A stretch of 64,000 bases of DNA, taken from the NCBI RefSeq assembly GCF_027596085.1, contig NC_072463.1:2668038-2732037 (forward strand). The letters run 5' to 3'. Numbering within the stretch: position 1 is the stretch's first letter; the number at the start of each line of letters is the position of its first letter. A model generated the notes under the pieces. It had not been told where the DNA came from and ran no database searches. It saw nothing but the letters and a program-made list of their open reading frames with translations. Shown here piece after piece: positions 1-20,424 of this stretch. The DNA is from Anoplopoma fimbria (taxonomy: Eukaryota; Chordata; Actinopteri; Perciformes; Anoplopomatidae). Made by a program: the position numbers and the translations under genes.

Positions 1-232
1 TCATTTAGTAAATGATGCTCCATTTAGAGTCAAACAGACCATAAAGCAGGGGATGCTTTAGGGCGGGGCTACACACTGATTGACAGGTCGACACCAGAGA
101 CGTATACGGCGTCTCTACGTCACATCTTCACATTCCAAATATGGTCACTTCTGTTTACTGGTTGCAAAAAAACAGCATGGCGACGGCCAAAACGCCAAAC
201 TCAAGGCTTCAAAACATCATTTCACAAACCAA
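1..232 (+). repeat. R1 interspersed repeat, copy 1 (cut by window start)
   Basis: Positions 1-72 match the last 72 bases of the R1 core exactly, and 73-125 match the copies at 11.7, 38.0 and 63.2 kb. Beyond about 130 the match weakens. An ATGGCGACGGCC motif survives near 177-188, and similarity ends near 232 at CACAAACCAAT. The 5' part lies outside the window. R1 is a non-coding family; small open frames in it (such as one starting MTGRHQRR) recur with the repeat and are not genes. Confidence 0.9.
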
Positions 233-427
233 TCACGAATTCACAAACAACGTGGACAAACAGACAAAGCTATGTGATCCCAGCATAAATTCAAATTGTG
301 GCTTGCAGTGTGAACAAAGCCTGAATTACACTCTCATTCTTTTCAAGCAAATTGGATTTTTCCAGCAAAAAATTGCTGCATATTTCTGAAATGTGTAGAA
401 GAGAAGGCTGAACTGGTTAAATTCCAG

Positions 428-582
<155 letters not shown>

Positions 583-681
583 TCTTCAATGTACAACAAA
601 CAGCAGTTCTGGGAAATGTAGGAGAGAATTAGCTCTCAGCGTGACTCATCCGGAGAACATCTGTTTGTAGGTGGGAGACCG

Positions 682-684
<3 letters not shown>

Positions 685-773
<89 letters not shown>
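685..773. repeat. (TG)44 microsatellite
   Basis: Uninterrupted TG array of 89 bp, the inverted partner of the CA array at 429-576. Confidence 0.99.
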
Positions 774-776
<3 letters not shown>

Positions 777-1309
777 ACTGTAACCTTTGTTTACCATAAA
801 CACAGGAGACAGATGCTGTGGGCTCTGACTCTGTTGTGGACCGTTCTGTTTAACTTCACTGAGCGGAGGCACAATAGGACACCGAGGACACCGAGGACGT
901 CTCCTTCTAATTAGACTGCACTCTAAAAACTGCTCGACACGAGTGTGTTGTTCTTGTTCTTCTGTTCCCGTGGGAACCGGCTTTACATTCATATCTTTGG
1001 GGTTTGTTTTTGTAACAAACAGGAGGACATGTCTGCTGATGTGTAACTTTGTGCATGTTCATAAAACTGAAAACATGACATGAATTTTTCAGCTAGAGAT
1101 TCGCCATTACACGAATGTGATCAATATTTTGCAATAGGAAATTGTCTCCAACTGGGGTCAATGCGCCACCATACAAACATATACTAAAGTTTGTTGTTCA
1201 AAAGGTTTATGCATTTGTAGTAACGTTTCAACGCGTTTTATGTTACATTTCTAAGCACATCAAAACCAAAGAAAAAAACTCAAGACATGACATATTTCCA
1301 GGCACCAGT
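774..1309. other. Unassigned non-coding stretch
   Basis: AT-leaning single-copy-looking DNA. A short CACCGAGGACAC-type direct duplication lies near 880-898. I see no gene, RNA or recognisable repeat. Confidence 0.6.
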
Positions 1310-1440
1310 TGAGAGACAAATCAAGTAACTAGCTGGTGAACATAGTGGAGCCTTTAGCAGCTACAGAGACAGATATTTCCCTCAGGAGTTGGTGGAGACC
1401 AAAAACGGAGCTAAAAGAGAAGGAATGCTGGACTCTGTAA
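1310..1440 (+). repeat. Fragment of a teleost interspersed repeat
   Basis: The segment from about 1330, including AGCTGGTGAACATAGTGGAG and the CTCAGGAGTTGGTGGAGACC that follows, resembles from memory a common interspersed sequence in fish genomes. No second copy was found in this window, so the call rests on recollection rather than internal comparison. Family class unknown. Confidence 0.4.
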
Positions 1441-1991
1441 CTGCTGGATCTTTTAAAACGCATCCGTTGGCTAACAACATTACCAGAACAACTATGTAAG
1501 TTGTGTTTACAACTTATTCCACCGCTCTCAAGCTGCCCGAAAAATAATCAGTTAAAGCAGCCTTTAACTTTATCATGCAAATTCAACATGGAGCCTTTGT
1601 GTGTTTAATAAATATCGACATGACATGATTGGTTAGGCTTTTATTCGCTGTGCAAAAGCTCATAAAAATCCACATCGTTACGGGAAAAAAAGACTTTGTT
1701 TTCGCTATGTACTAAAAAAATAAAGTACTCAAAGACCAATAAAAGAGTTAAAAAAACATATATTGACGTATAATTTAATTGCATGAAAAAACAACTCCTG
1801 CTGTGTGAACCCCTTCAATCTGATTCACCTTATGTGCTGCATAGCTTGATTTTGCTAGCTAGCTAGTTATAGAGCTATAAAGTGGCTGTTTTGCCGCTCT
1901 CTGACGTGGCCGAGCTATTAAAAGCTTCTGTTTGCTGACGGGAAGCAGAGTGGGACACCAAGTCCACTGTGTGCTAGACTCTGCGTTTTAG

Positions 1992-1992
<1 letters not shown>
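1441..1992. other. Unassigned AT-rich stretch
   Basis: Non-coding. It holds a (GCTA)3 run near 1853-1866 and several A-runs. Nothing else was recognised. Confidence 0.6.

Positions 1993-2029
<37 letters not shown>
1993..2029. repeat. (TG)18 microsatellite
   Basis: 37-bp TG array. It lies 119 bp upstream of the CA array at 2149-2278, in the opposite dinucleotide sense. Confidence 0.98.
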
Positions 2030-2030
<1 letters not shown>

Positions 2031-2147
2031 GGTGCTTTTACGAGTCCCAGTCGCTTTTCATTTGCTGCCATCGTGGCGCTCTGATGTGAGTTTAATCACA
2101 GAGCTGCTCAGGTGGTTATCATGCAAGTAACCAGGAAGGAGGACCAG

Positions 2148-2281
<134 letters not shown>

Positions 2282-2584
2282 TATTTTCAGTTCATTCCTC
2301 TCTGATGACTCTGTCCTCAAATGTCTTTCTTCTTTTATCTCTTTCTCATTTTCCCCTCTTCCTCCCTCGGTGAGGCAGCTGCTGAGGTGATTGTGTCATG
2401 TCTGAGGGGTGAGGATGGGTTTGTGCGTTTGTATGTGTAAGTGTGTGTGCGTGTGTGTGTGTGGCCCAGGTGGAAACACCTTGCGGTCGACCGTACTGTG
2501 AGTCAACATGAGATAACGCGAAGACGTCGTGGAGAGAGTCGTCACTTCGACAGGAAAATAGAAGCAGACTGACTCGCTCCCTCG

Positions 2585-2644
2585 CACACACACACACACA
2601 CACACACAAACACAGGTGCACACACACACACACACACACACACA
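2585..2644. repeat. Interrupted CA microsatellite
   Basis: Two CA blocks (2585-2608 and 2619-2644) separated by AACACAGGTG. A degenerate TG block lies nearby at about 2440-2462. Confidence 0.95.
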
Positions 2645-2857
2645 CTCATTCAACCACACACCTTTAAAGAAAAAATAAACAAGGCCTGACTTTCACACCG
2701 TGACTCTCTCCTCATCAGACCAACACACTCCTGACGTTAAAGGACACCAACTCTGAGGGCTGTGATGATTCCTGTTAGCATTGTTTAACTTTGGATCAGG
2801 TCACATATTTAAATAAATAGTTAGGATTAAGTAAACCCAAATTACTTTTCGGACAAT

Positions 2858-3580
2858 TGAGACAAGTCCAAGTATTTTGGGAAAAGTCCATATCAGGTAA
2901 AGAAAGAAAAACTAAAGAAAAAGACAAGTCAGGTCTCAAGTCATTTCAGAAACATTGTTGTTGTTTCCATTGTTAGCACTGTTAGCTTCTAGCCGCCGCC
3001 ATGTTGAGAGCCACGTGGAGGCAATCCCTTAATCATAGATAAATTCGGAAAAAAGCACCTTTCAATAAAAGTCTACAAAGACAAGTCCAAGTCAATGGTC
3101 AAGCCATTTGAGAAAAAAGTCAAAGTCAAACTCCGTCAAAACAAGTTCAAGTCATTTAAGAAAAGTTGAAATCGAGTCACCATTCAAAGGCAATCAAGAC
3201 AAGTTCAAGTGCTTTAGAGACCAAGTCCAAGGCAAACGTCAAACTCCAGGGCGATAAGTCCAAGTTAAGAATAGTCGAGATGTTTCCAAGTTAAGGGTCA
3301 TGTTGTTTTAGACAGGTCCAAGTCTTTCAAAGCAAGTATCAAGTCAAGTCTCATCAAAGTCCACAGTAACAAGTCAAAGTCGAATTCTGTGTAAAACAAT
3401 ATATGCATTCAAGAGGCATTGAAGGTATTTAGACAGGTCTAGTTCATGTCCTAAGTCTTTTATAGCGAGCCTCAAGTCAAGTCCCAGTTCAGTCTCAAGA
3501 CAAAGTCAGTTCAGACATAGTCACAAGATAAAGGACTGTTTAAAGTCACATGTTGATTAAGAAATGTCCGAGTCAAGATC
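2858..3580 (+). repeat. Degenerate AAGTC-type minisatellite
   Basis: About 700 bp in which AAGTC, CAAGTC and CAAGTCCAAGTC recur dozens of times (for example 2863-2874, 3080-3091 and 3335-3346), spaced by variable A-rich linkers such as TTTGAGAAAA. There is no open frame. This looks like an old tandem array that has decayed, not a transposon. Confidence 0.75.
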
Positions 3581-5938
3581 ATTTGAGCATCAAATTATTT
3601 TTATTTTGTTTGGATTAACCATAGAAGAGGCATCTGTCCTGTCAAAAATCAAGGTTGACCATAAAGTTTAAGATGACAAAATAATTTTAGTTTTGTCTTT
3701 GTTTACTTGAAGCATAAATTGAAGAAGACACAAACCTGCCCACAGCTGTCGACTACATTTTTGGGGGAATTTCACTGTCATGCTGTGCAGATTAAGTTTT
3801 TTCTCAATATTACCACAAATTGATGAGTGAATGTATTTGTACATCATTTTGTATCCTGTTTTTTACAGCCACAATGTTTAAAACAACCCAAAATACTTCA
3901 TTACAGTCGGGGATACATGTTGATCATACAACACAGAAAGGTTGAGAAAAGGCACCCAAACAACTCCATCTTGATTAAATATTAAAAAAGGAATAAATCA
4001 ACACATCATGACCTCAAAGACCCCTCATTGCTACTGAATGTTCCTCTCATCTTGACGGACAGGAACATAAAACATGTGTTTTTCTACATGATAAAGTCAT
4101 ATTTGTGTGGCGAACACATCCTCAGATAACCTTCCATCTTTAATTCAATCACCATCAGCTGTTCTGTAAACGGCTCTCTAATAAAACACAAGCTGCTCGG
4201 CTCACACAGTTTCCTCCCTCACTCAATTAGCTCGTCTGTAACGCAGCGAAACAACGAGCAAACACGTCCTCCCGCCTCATTATTTACTCTCCGTCAGGCC
4301 ACTGCTGCATGAAATCCTTGTAACGCTCAGTTTTCTGTGTTTTCTCACAAACACACCGATCCATCACGGTCCTGCTCTTTGAAAATGAGACGTGTTTCGC
4401 ATTTCAAAAGACGGGTGAAGACACAGATTTTAGTAGTTGGATAATATCACAAACTCACACAGCAGATGTAATAACAACAGTTCTGGTATTGTTATAAACT
4501 ATGTCTAAGGCTAATATTGTTATAATAAGTTTGACCTGTACTAAATGCCAGTTAATGAAAGATGTATTTTTGTATTACATTTGTGACTTATTGTACATGG
4601 AGGCTCATTACCAAAGAGCTGTTGTTAAAGGAGTAATTAACCCCGAAACATTTTAATTTGTATATTGTACTAACCTCTCAAGGCACTTTATGGTCCCAGA
4701 AAAACTTTTCTAATGAATAGAGTGAAGGAGAACAGAGTGCCCAGAACATTTGCAAACAGATTTTGACAGAGGCCGCATGAAAGACTCCAAGAGGCTCCAC
4801 AACATCTCAAAAACTACATTTTGTATTTTCAGATTGTCCTACCGTGAAGGAATTTGTTTAGCAATGGTTTCCCAAAAATAGTTGTGTTTGGATTTGAACC
4901 CACAATTGGAAAAGAGGGAGTTGGATAAAGCTGCATAGGAATATTTTGTTACTTTTTTGCTGTTTTTTTGAATTTCGTTTGCTCTCCACCGCAGTCTGTT
5001 TGTACTGATTTGCTTTCATTTTTCAGGCACTTTTTTGTTATCCCGAGATTGATTACAAGTTGATTATCTCGTTATCTCAGCGTGTATAGTCATCTTTATG
5101 CATGCTTACATTGGATTCATGATCTCGGATTGACATTGTAAATTATAAGAAGAAACAACCTTTTGTTTTCTCAAAGTAACAAGTGTTTTTTCCAGCTCTC
5201 CAAGGGCATTCTCTTGAGAGCTTGGGGTAACTGCACTATAAAAAACATAATCGCAAACACAGCTGTTCTCTGCTTCTGTAGCTTTACGACATTCAATAGA
5301 AAACTTTTTCTTGGACCAACTCACCCTGCAGTAGCTGAACCCTTTGACCTCAGTGTCTCAGACCTCCAGCCCATCCTTCCTCTGCAACCAGACCGCGTCC
5401 TAACTACAACTAATAAAGCAATCAGGATTCTGGGCTGAAACTGTGTCGTAAAGTAAAAACCTCGGTGCATGTGAGCTGAAAGTTCAAGTACGGGAGCACC
5501 ACTACAAATCTAATTTAGTGGAATGTTCCTAAATTGGGTAATAAAAACAATATTTCTTGTCGTACATGGGGAAATACCCTTCTAAATCTTTATTAACGTC
5601 TCTCATTGGAAGCAGCAGGAGTCCTGAGGTAACACACAACTCTATGGTTTGATAAAAATGAACAAAGGTGCTGTTTGGATAAGAATATATAAGACAAGTT
5701 AACCTAAAATGTAAATTCTTCACCCTGAATCATTTAAATGAATTCAATTTCACATTCTTTTTGTGTTTACTCTATGGATATATTATTTCTTCCTTTCATG
5801 TATTTTCTGTTGATTATGTGGATTGTTCTCCTTTTATCTGTTCTGATGACACTTTGTTTACACAGAATTCACATGAATAATTAATAAGGTTTGTTGTGCT
5901 TCATACTCCGTTTCCAAGGTCGGCATTTTAAAGTGTTC
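3581..5938. other. Unassigned non-coding stretch
   Basis: About 2.4 kb of AT-rich DNA with no long array, no second copy elsewhere in the window and no convincing exon. The open frame at 5163-5438 (91 codons) lacks family resemblance and is probably chance. A somewhat GC-richer patch lies at 4140-4380. Confidence 0.6.
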
Positions 5939-6285
5939 AGCCATGCTAGCAGCTCCGTGTGACTGTACAATGATGGTGTTTAGATGTAATGTTGACCATG
6001 TTCACCATCTTAGCTTAGCATGCTAGTTCGCTAACATTTGCTAATTAGCCCTAAAGAACTTACACCTGAGGCTGAGGGAAATGTCATTAGTTAGCACCCA
6101 AAAATATTAAACACATTAGAATTTCGACCTGAGGGTGGCGCTAGAGGAAAAGTCAGACGATCACCAACATTATCTTCGATCATCCTGAGGAAAACATGGA
6201 TGCTCGGACCCAAATGTCATGGAAATCCATCCAATAGATGTTGAGATATTTCAGTCTGGAGCAACATGGTGCTGCTAGCATGGCT
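5939..6285 (+). mobile_element. 347-bp element with 15-bp terminal inverted repeats
   Basis: AGCCATGCTAGCAGC at 5939-5953 is the exact reverse complement of GCTGCTAGCATGGCT at 6271-6285. The interior (TTAGCATGCTAG, then GAGGGTGGCGCTAGAGG, then ATCCATCCAATAG and GTTGAGATATTTCAGTCTGG) is familiar from teleost genomes as an abundant non-autonomous interspersed element. It has no coding capacity. A clear target-site duplication is not visible. A related fragment lies at 34432-34552. Confidence 0.7.
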
Positions 6286-10569
<4,284 letters not shown>

Positions 10570-10638
10570 CCAGCAGCTCTGCAGTATAATCTGCAAAATG
10601 TCCAACACAGTTTGTTTCAAAGCCACAGCTTCATTTAG

Positions 10639-10641
<3 letters not shown>

Positions 10642-10682
<41 letters not shown>

Positions 10683-10699
10683 TCTCTCTCTCTCTCTCT
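10642..10699. repeat. (CT)n microsatellite
   Basis: CT blocks at 10642-10679 and 10682-10699 with a short interruption, 74 bp downstream of the CA array. Confidence 0.98.
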
Positions 10700-11416
10700 T
10701 TTCCTTCTGTGCAAATATACAAGATATATTTCAACAGTTATGACAGGCAGAGATATGAGCTGCTGCTCTGGGGTCAGTCTGGATTCTCATTATTGTGTAA
10801 TATTTGGTGGCTGAGACTCAGAATCTGTGTGTGTGTGGGCGTCATCTACTAAAAAGAGACGTAATCACTTCTCAAAAACAATACCAAGTGTTTTATTTTG
10901 TGTATTTTCAGCCCTTTTTTACTGTTGCATGTTTTCTATCAGCTGTGGTTCTGACAACTCCATTAGACCCACCAACTGAGCCGCTCCATTAACACATTGC
11001 AAAAGTACATTTTCAGCTGTTATGCATCCATGAACATTTTTTACAGGCAATATCTGCAAATGAGTTACACAAGCTCCACTGGTGGAGCTTATTGAACCCC
11101 ATTTAAACAACATTTTCTCAAGAGTGCTGGGAGCAACACTCTGCAACCTTTTGCATTTCGGCTGCACAATATTGGAAAAAAGCAATAAATATTTTTCTGC
11201 AATATATATTGTGATTAATGTGTGTACAGTTTTAAAGTAAAATGCTTCAATCTGGTGCACTATGAGAGCAACATTAAGAAGCTACAATTCAATCATAAAC
11301 ACATTGGTTGTATGGCTTTGAATGGTGACGATGCTGCAATAAAAGTAATGCCGACAAAGCATAGTGAAAAGACAACAAGTAATGATAAACTACTTTTGTG
11401 ACAGTGATTAGGCTAT
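10700..11416. other. Unassigned non-coding stretch
   Basis: Holds a 113-codon minus-strand open frame (10919-11260) with no recognisable domain. An AATATATATTGTGATTAA segment near 11200-11217 resembles the ends of fish DNA-transposon relics, too weakly to call. Confidence 0.5.
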
Positions 11417-11907
11417 TTGGCAACCAGGCAGCAACCGCCGGTTTTGATGAGTGAAGCCGACGCTTCATGTCTTCTCTCTACTGTCCAGCAGGGGGCGACT
11501 CCTCTGGTTGTATAGAAGTCTATGAGAAAATGACTCTACTTCTCTCTTGATTTATTCCCTCAGTAAACATTGTAAACATGAGTTTATGGTCTCAATCTCT
11601 AGTTTCAAGTCTTCTTCAATACAGCATGATGTTCATTTAGTAAATGATGCTCCATTTAGAGTCAAACAGACCATAAAGCAGGGGATGCTTTAGGGCGGGG
11701 CTACACACTGATTGACAGGTCGACACCAGAGACGTATACGGCGTCTCTACGTCACTCCTCCTCAGTCCAAATATGGTCACTCCTTGTTCACTGGTTGCAA
11801 AAAGCCAAGATGGCCACGGCCGTAATCCAAGATGGCGACGGCCAAATCGCAGATCTAAAGGCTTCAAAACTTCAGTCCACAAACCAATGGGTGACGTCAC
11901 GACGACT
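11417..11907 (+). repeat. R1 interspersed repeat, copy 2
   Basis: Near-complete copy. 5' segment from about 11417 (GGCAACCAGGCAGCAACC, then GTGAAGCC), the identical 214-bp core at 11491-11704, then the subfamily-I segment ACACTGATTGACAGGTCGAC. The 3' part has two AAGATGGC motifs (11808-11815 and 11829-11836) and a palindromic TGACGTCA at 11892-11899. The TATATACAGTCTATG end seen in other copies is missing. The class (SINE-like or non-autonomous DNA transposon) is not settled by the sequence. Confidence 0.92.
11481..11500 (+). promoter_or_regulatory. CTCF-like motif in R1 copy 2
   Basis: CCAGCAGGGGGCGAC matches the vertebrate CTCF core consensus (CCACCAGGGGGCGC type) closely. It lies at the 5' edge of the R1 core. 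Binding is inferred from motif resemblance only. Confidence 0.4.
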
Positions 11908-12659
<752 letters not shown>

Positions 12660-12795
12660 GACACACTGTGATAAAAACACACATTCTCAGACACAGACTC
12701 ATTTCCATGTCACATTTACAGACACATGCATAAACATAACAGAAAACACACTCATCTCCTGTCACACGCAGTTACAAACACACACACACACACAC

Positions 12796-14409
<1,614 letters not shown>

Positions 14410-14478
14410 TGTTATTCTGCAGATGTGCTGCTGACAAATGGACCCCTGAAGACAGTTAACACACACACACACACACAC

Positions 14479-16105
14479 TTATATTTCAGTTTAGAGTTTT
14501 AGATTTCTGCAGCGTAAGAAGATATTTAATACACATTCCCTGAAGTCAGAATCCTTGCTGGGATGTTTTATCTTCGGCTTCATGTGGATTTTTAAAAGAA
14601 GAACAAGTAGCAGAAACAATTAGTGTCGGAATTCAGTTGGAAGTGTTCTCTGTTATCTGCAAAAATAACAAATTCTATAAGCTAGTTAAATGGGTACGTT
14701 CTGTACACTACAGTGTGCAGAAAGTAAACTCATGTACCTACGAGACTTTGTACTTTCTACTACCATGACATTTCAAAAGGGAAATGTTGTATTTTTCTAA
14801 CTGAACTATGATTCTTTCATATTCTGACTTTCAAAAACATCTAATAAACATCTAAAAAAGTTTCTACCCCCTTACTTCCTTTATCCTTGCTCGGATCACA
14901 CACACATCTACAAACTCACGAGGAACTGTCCACAGACGGACAGACGGAGTTCTGATAACCTAGCTTTAGTGAACTAGGTAGTTCCTGTTACAGCCACGTA
15001 GTGCCGCCATGACAGACTCAAGTAGACACGATGCAGTTCTGCACCATAATCACATACACATGTACAAAGCGGAGGCTAATCCAGTGACCACTGGAGAGCA
15101 GGGCTCCTGTGGGACTAGAGGAGGTGGACTCTGTGTTGACGTCATGATGCTTGATGCTCAAACAAAGTCAAAGTTGATGGGCAATGTTTTCTTCATGTTG
15201 AATTTGTCAATGATATTGATATTTCAAAAGAATGCACTACCGGAGTTGTCGGGTTTTGTTTGTCATGTGTTTCTTGTGTAACAAAAGGGCTACAACTGCC
15301 TCCCTGTGCTGCACAATGACAGTAAATGATCCTTCAATCCTTGATTTGATGCATCAATAATCATACTTTTGTCAAAAGGCGTGCTTCTGTGTATCTGCTT
15401 CAGTTCTTATGATATTAATATCGTTCTCCACGTAGGTCGCAGTCCTCTGTTACCGACATTTAATTCATATACCAGGACAGCCCAGCGGGGTTAGAAATGA
15501 AGGTTATGGTGCCTCTCCGTAATCAGCTGGAATGGCACGTGGTTCGAAAATATATGAGCACGAGTGGAACGTGGAACCTCAATTCTAGCGGGAATAGAAC
15601 CGTGAGCGCGTCTTGTTCCAGTTCACAGACGTCCCTGGAGGCGGAAAGAAAGCATATCCGAGGCCTTAAGGCCAATCAAATCAATATTTCTATATATTAT
15701 GAGATCTCAGTGGTTCACAAAAACTACAAAAATGTAATAATCCTTATCATCCTTTAAGTAAATGACCTGAATACTTTGCTAACTCTGCAAAGGGAATATC
15801 TCACACTGACTTAGGATGAGAACATTTCCACCCGGCTGTGAAGGCATGTTTATGAATGATGGATCGCCTGTTGGAGGAAATGTTGAATATTCATAACGCC
15901 TTTTGAAGCCGACCTCCTCCGGCTCCATCGGACATCAGTCGTATGGTGAAGGTCAGGGGACAGCTGACTCACGTTAAAATGAACACCCCCCCCACCTCAC
16001 CCCCCACCCATCCATCCGCTCCCCTCCCCCGCCTCACTACGCCTGTCCGCTCAGCATGTGACACATCCCATCTGTAGGCAGACAGCGGGACAGACACCAC
16101 AGACA

Positions 16106-16106
<1 letters not shown>
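14479..16106. other. Unassigned non-coding stretch
   Basis: Moderate GC at 15480-15680, where an 86-codon plus-strand frame exists without family resemblance; that patch may be a relic of an unidentified repeat. C-rich run at 15987-16030. Confidence 0.5.

Positions 16107-16146
<40 letters not shown>
16107..16146. repeat. (CA)20 microsatellite
   Basis: 40-bp CA array, 138 bp before a much longer one. Confidence 0.98.
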
Positions 16147-16151
<5 letters not shown>

Positions 16152-16282
16152 GTACAAAAAATAAAGCAGGAAACAAAATATTCAAACTTATACAGGATAT
16201 GAAAGGAAAGAAATGCAAAAAAACAACCACATTTGATATCTTAAAAAACACATCACATCACACAATACACACAGTACGCAAA

Positions 16283-18209
<1,927 letters not shown>

Positions 18210-18355
18210 AGTATATCCCACATGTCTTAGTTGGAAAAAGCTCAATTTGGAATGAGGCTTTATTCAGAATATCCAAACAGGGTGTGATGTTTAAATGAGC
18301 CGTATCAAATTCGGAAAATTGTAATATTCGGAATAATAGTGGAATACGAATGTGC
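18210..18355. repeat. Relic related to the element at 49932-50478
   Basis: Repeated ATTCGGAA and TATTCGGAATAAT stretches, with GTGCATGTAAATG at the edge, resemble the ends of the larger element at about 50 kb. Low identity; judged by eye. Confidence 0.35.
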
Positions 18356-20424
18356 ATGTAAATGAAGAAAGTGTTTTAGGTCTCCCTGCTTTTTCAAAGC
18401 ATCTAAACCAATGAAAAAATATCTTACTAAAAGTTCTCCACACTGGTCTCCCATGAGGAACAGTTTGAACCAAAAATGATAGTAGCATGTTGTGCATTTC
18501 ATAGGCTTGCTAGCAGTTTACTCCATTTTAGTGTTAGCATGCAAACAATAGCGTTTGTTTACATGCTTAAGTGCACTCAGAGCATAATGCTAATAGAGCT
18601 AACATATTTTTTTTGTCAGACTTAAAAGCGATAATTTGGAGCTCCACAGCTCCGGGCACAACATGAAGGAAAAGCCTAACATCGTCCATTTGCACAAACC
18701 AACCACACAGCGGCGATACAAAACCGGTTGGAGGTCATCAAAGTCTCCCTTTAAGCTCAAACCAGAGCTGAGCCCAAGTCCAGCTAAGTCTAACAAAGCC
18801 CAGCTTATCTTATACGTCTAAACTCTACACTGTCAGAACTGGCTCGACATTCGTTGGTCTAAGTTTGCCCTAAAAATGGCCACCACAAGAGAATTCCTCA
18901 GATAACAACATGCCCCGTTCATTGGCACCACTTATTTTATTTTTTTGCAAAACTTGCCAAGTTCATTGTAGAGATTCTGGAAATGTAGACTCAACTCAAA
19001 CCATGTTTATATCCAATTATGTTAGCTAGCAAGATGCCCCAGAAGAAGACCTCCTTGCAGTTAGCAACAAATGCTAATCCAGAGGAATCATTTATGTTTA
19101 CCCTAAAGTCAGACTCCAAGAAGCACTTGAAATTATTTACGAATTAATGGAGTTTATTTGGAAACTCTGGGATGCTCTTCCCTTTATTTAGAAGCTAACG
19201 GTTGTGTTTTCTGTTTACAGATCATTACAGGGCTGCTAGTGTGACTGTACTTTAGCGTGAATCAGATTAATATTCTACCTGAGCCTGTTCATTCTAGCTA
19301 TGACTTATAACATGTCAGTCAAACCTCTGCTGTAAATGGTAAACCGTTAATTATCCAATTAGACACTTTACGTGTGAATGCAGCTGCGTGGTAAAACAAA
19401 CATTATGGCTCTTCAGGTAATTAAGCATCCATCTGATGCCAGTCTTAATTCACAAACATCATCTGGGCTTTAAGATCTTTAAGCAGCTCACCTGTTGCTC
19501 ATTAGAGGATCAGTGGATTCAACAAGAGCTCACCTGGGCTGACTTATGGTTGGACCCTAAAACAAAGGAATAAATATCTGACAAATTAAAGAGCTATATG
19601 TATTTGCATCTTTTTGAAACACAAGACAGCATGTTTATCAATAAATATCCGAACATTACAGATGATCCTGATTTTTTTCGATATTTTACTCACTTTAAAA
19701 CCATCCTCATACTGCTTGGGTTCTGTTTGTCACTGTTTTGAGGTTTAACATGCTTTAAGACACATTGAGGAACTTTTAAAAACTGCAAAACAACAGTTAA
19801 AAAGAGTACAAATAACAGCAAAGGCAGATTGAATTAGACCTGCGACGAAAGGAACAATCGGCTGTTATGCTGTTATGAGAATTACGATTTCAAAGAGTTC
19901 GCAAATGACCCTCTTAGCTGCAAAATGGAGCCTCTATTATCTCCATTTAGTGTGCCGCACGCTCCATTTCAGACAAAGAGAAGGAGGGAACAGAGATGGA
20001 GAGAGAGAGGGGGGGGGAGAAAGAGAGAAAGAGGGAGATTAAACGGACCATTAGACCAAAATGACTCCTGTGAAGAGGGATCAGAAAACAAACAGGGCTT
20101 TGGAGAGAGCTGCTGGCAGCGCTCGCGGAGGCAATTACTATCATTATTATTGTGATCATGTTTACAGCGATTATTCGCCGCCTCACCGCGGTGCAGCTCA
20201 ACCCGAGAGGGAGGGATGGGCCGTACGTTTAGGGCAACATCTAGCGAGATGAGCGGGGACGCGACACAACACGCTAAACGCCGATCCGTTAGCGCCGAGA
20301 ACGTTAGAGGACAAAGGGAGAGTTAACGAGGGTTCTCGCTCTGATCGGGCTGAACGGGAATTTGATTGTTTTTTTTGTACGAGCTCGTTTTATTTAACGC
20401 ATTCTGATCTCAATGCATCTGAAT
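18356..20424. other. Unassigned non-coding stretch
   Basis: AT-rich, with a purine-rich segment at 19975-20040 and a GC-richer patch at 20110-20330. No gene or clear repeat. Confidence 0.55.

Noticed and set aside
80..277. Open frame beginning MTGRHQRR, seen again on the minus strand at 37744-38058
   Set aside because: Conserved only because both are R1 copies; the frame is not kept in copies 3 and 5 and diverges downstream.
10919..11260. 113-codon minus-strand frame
   Set aside because: No recognisable domain, no conserved context and a low-complexity AT-rich N-terminal part.
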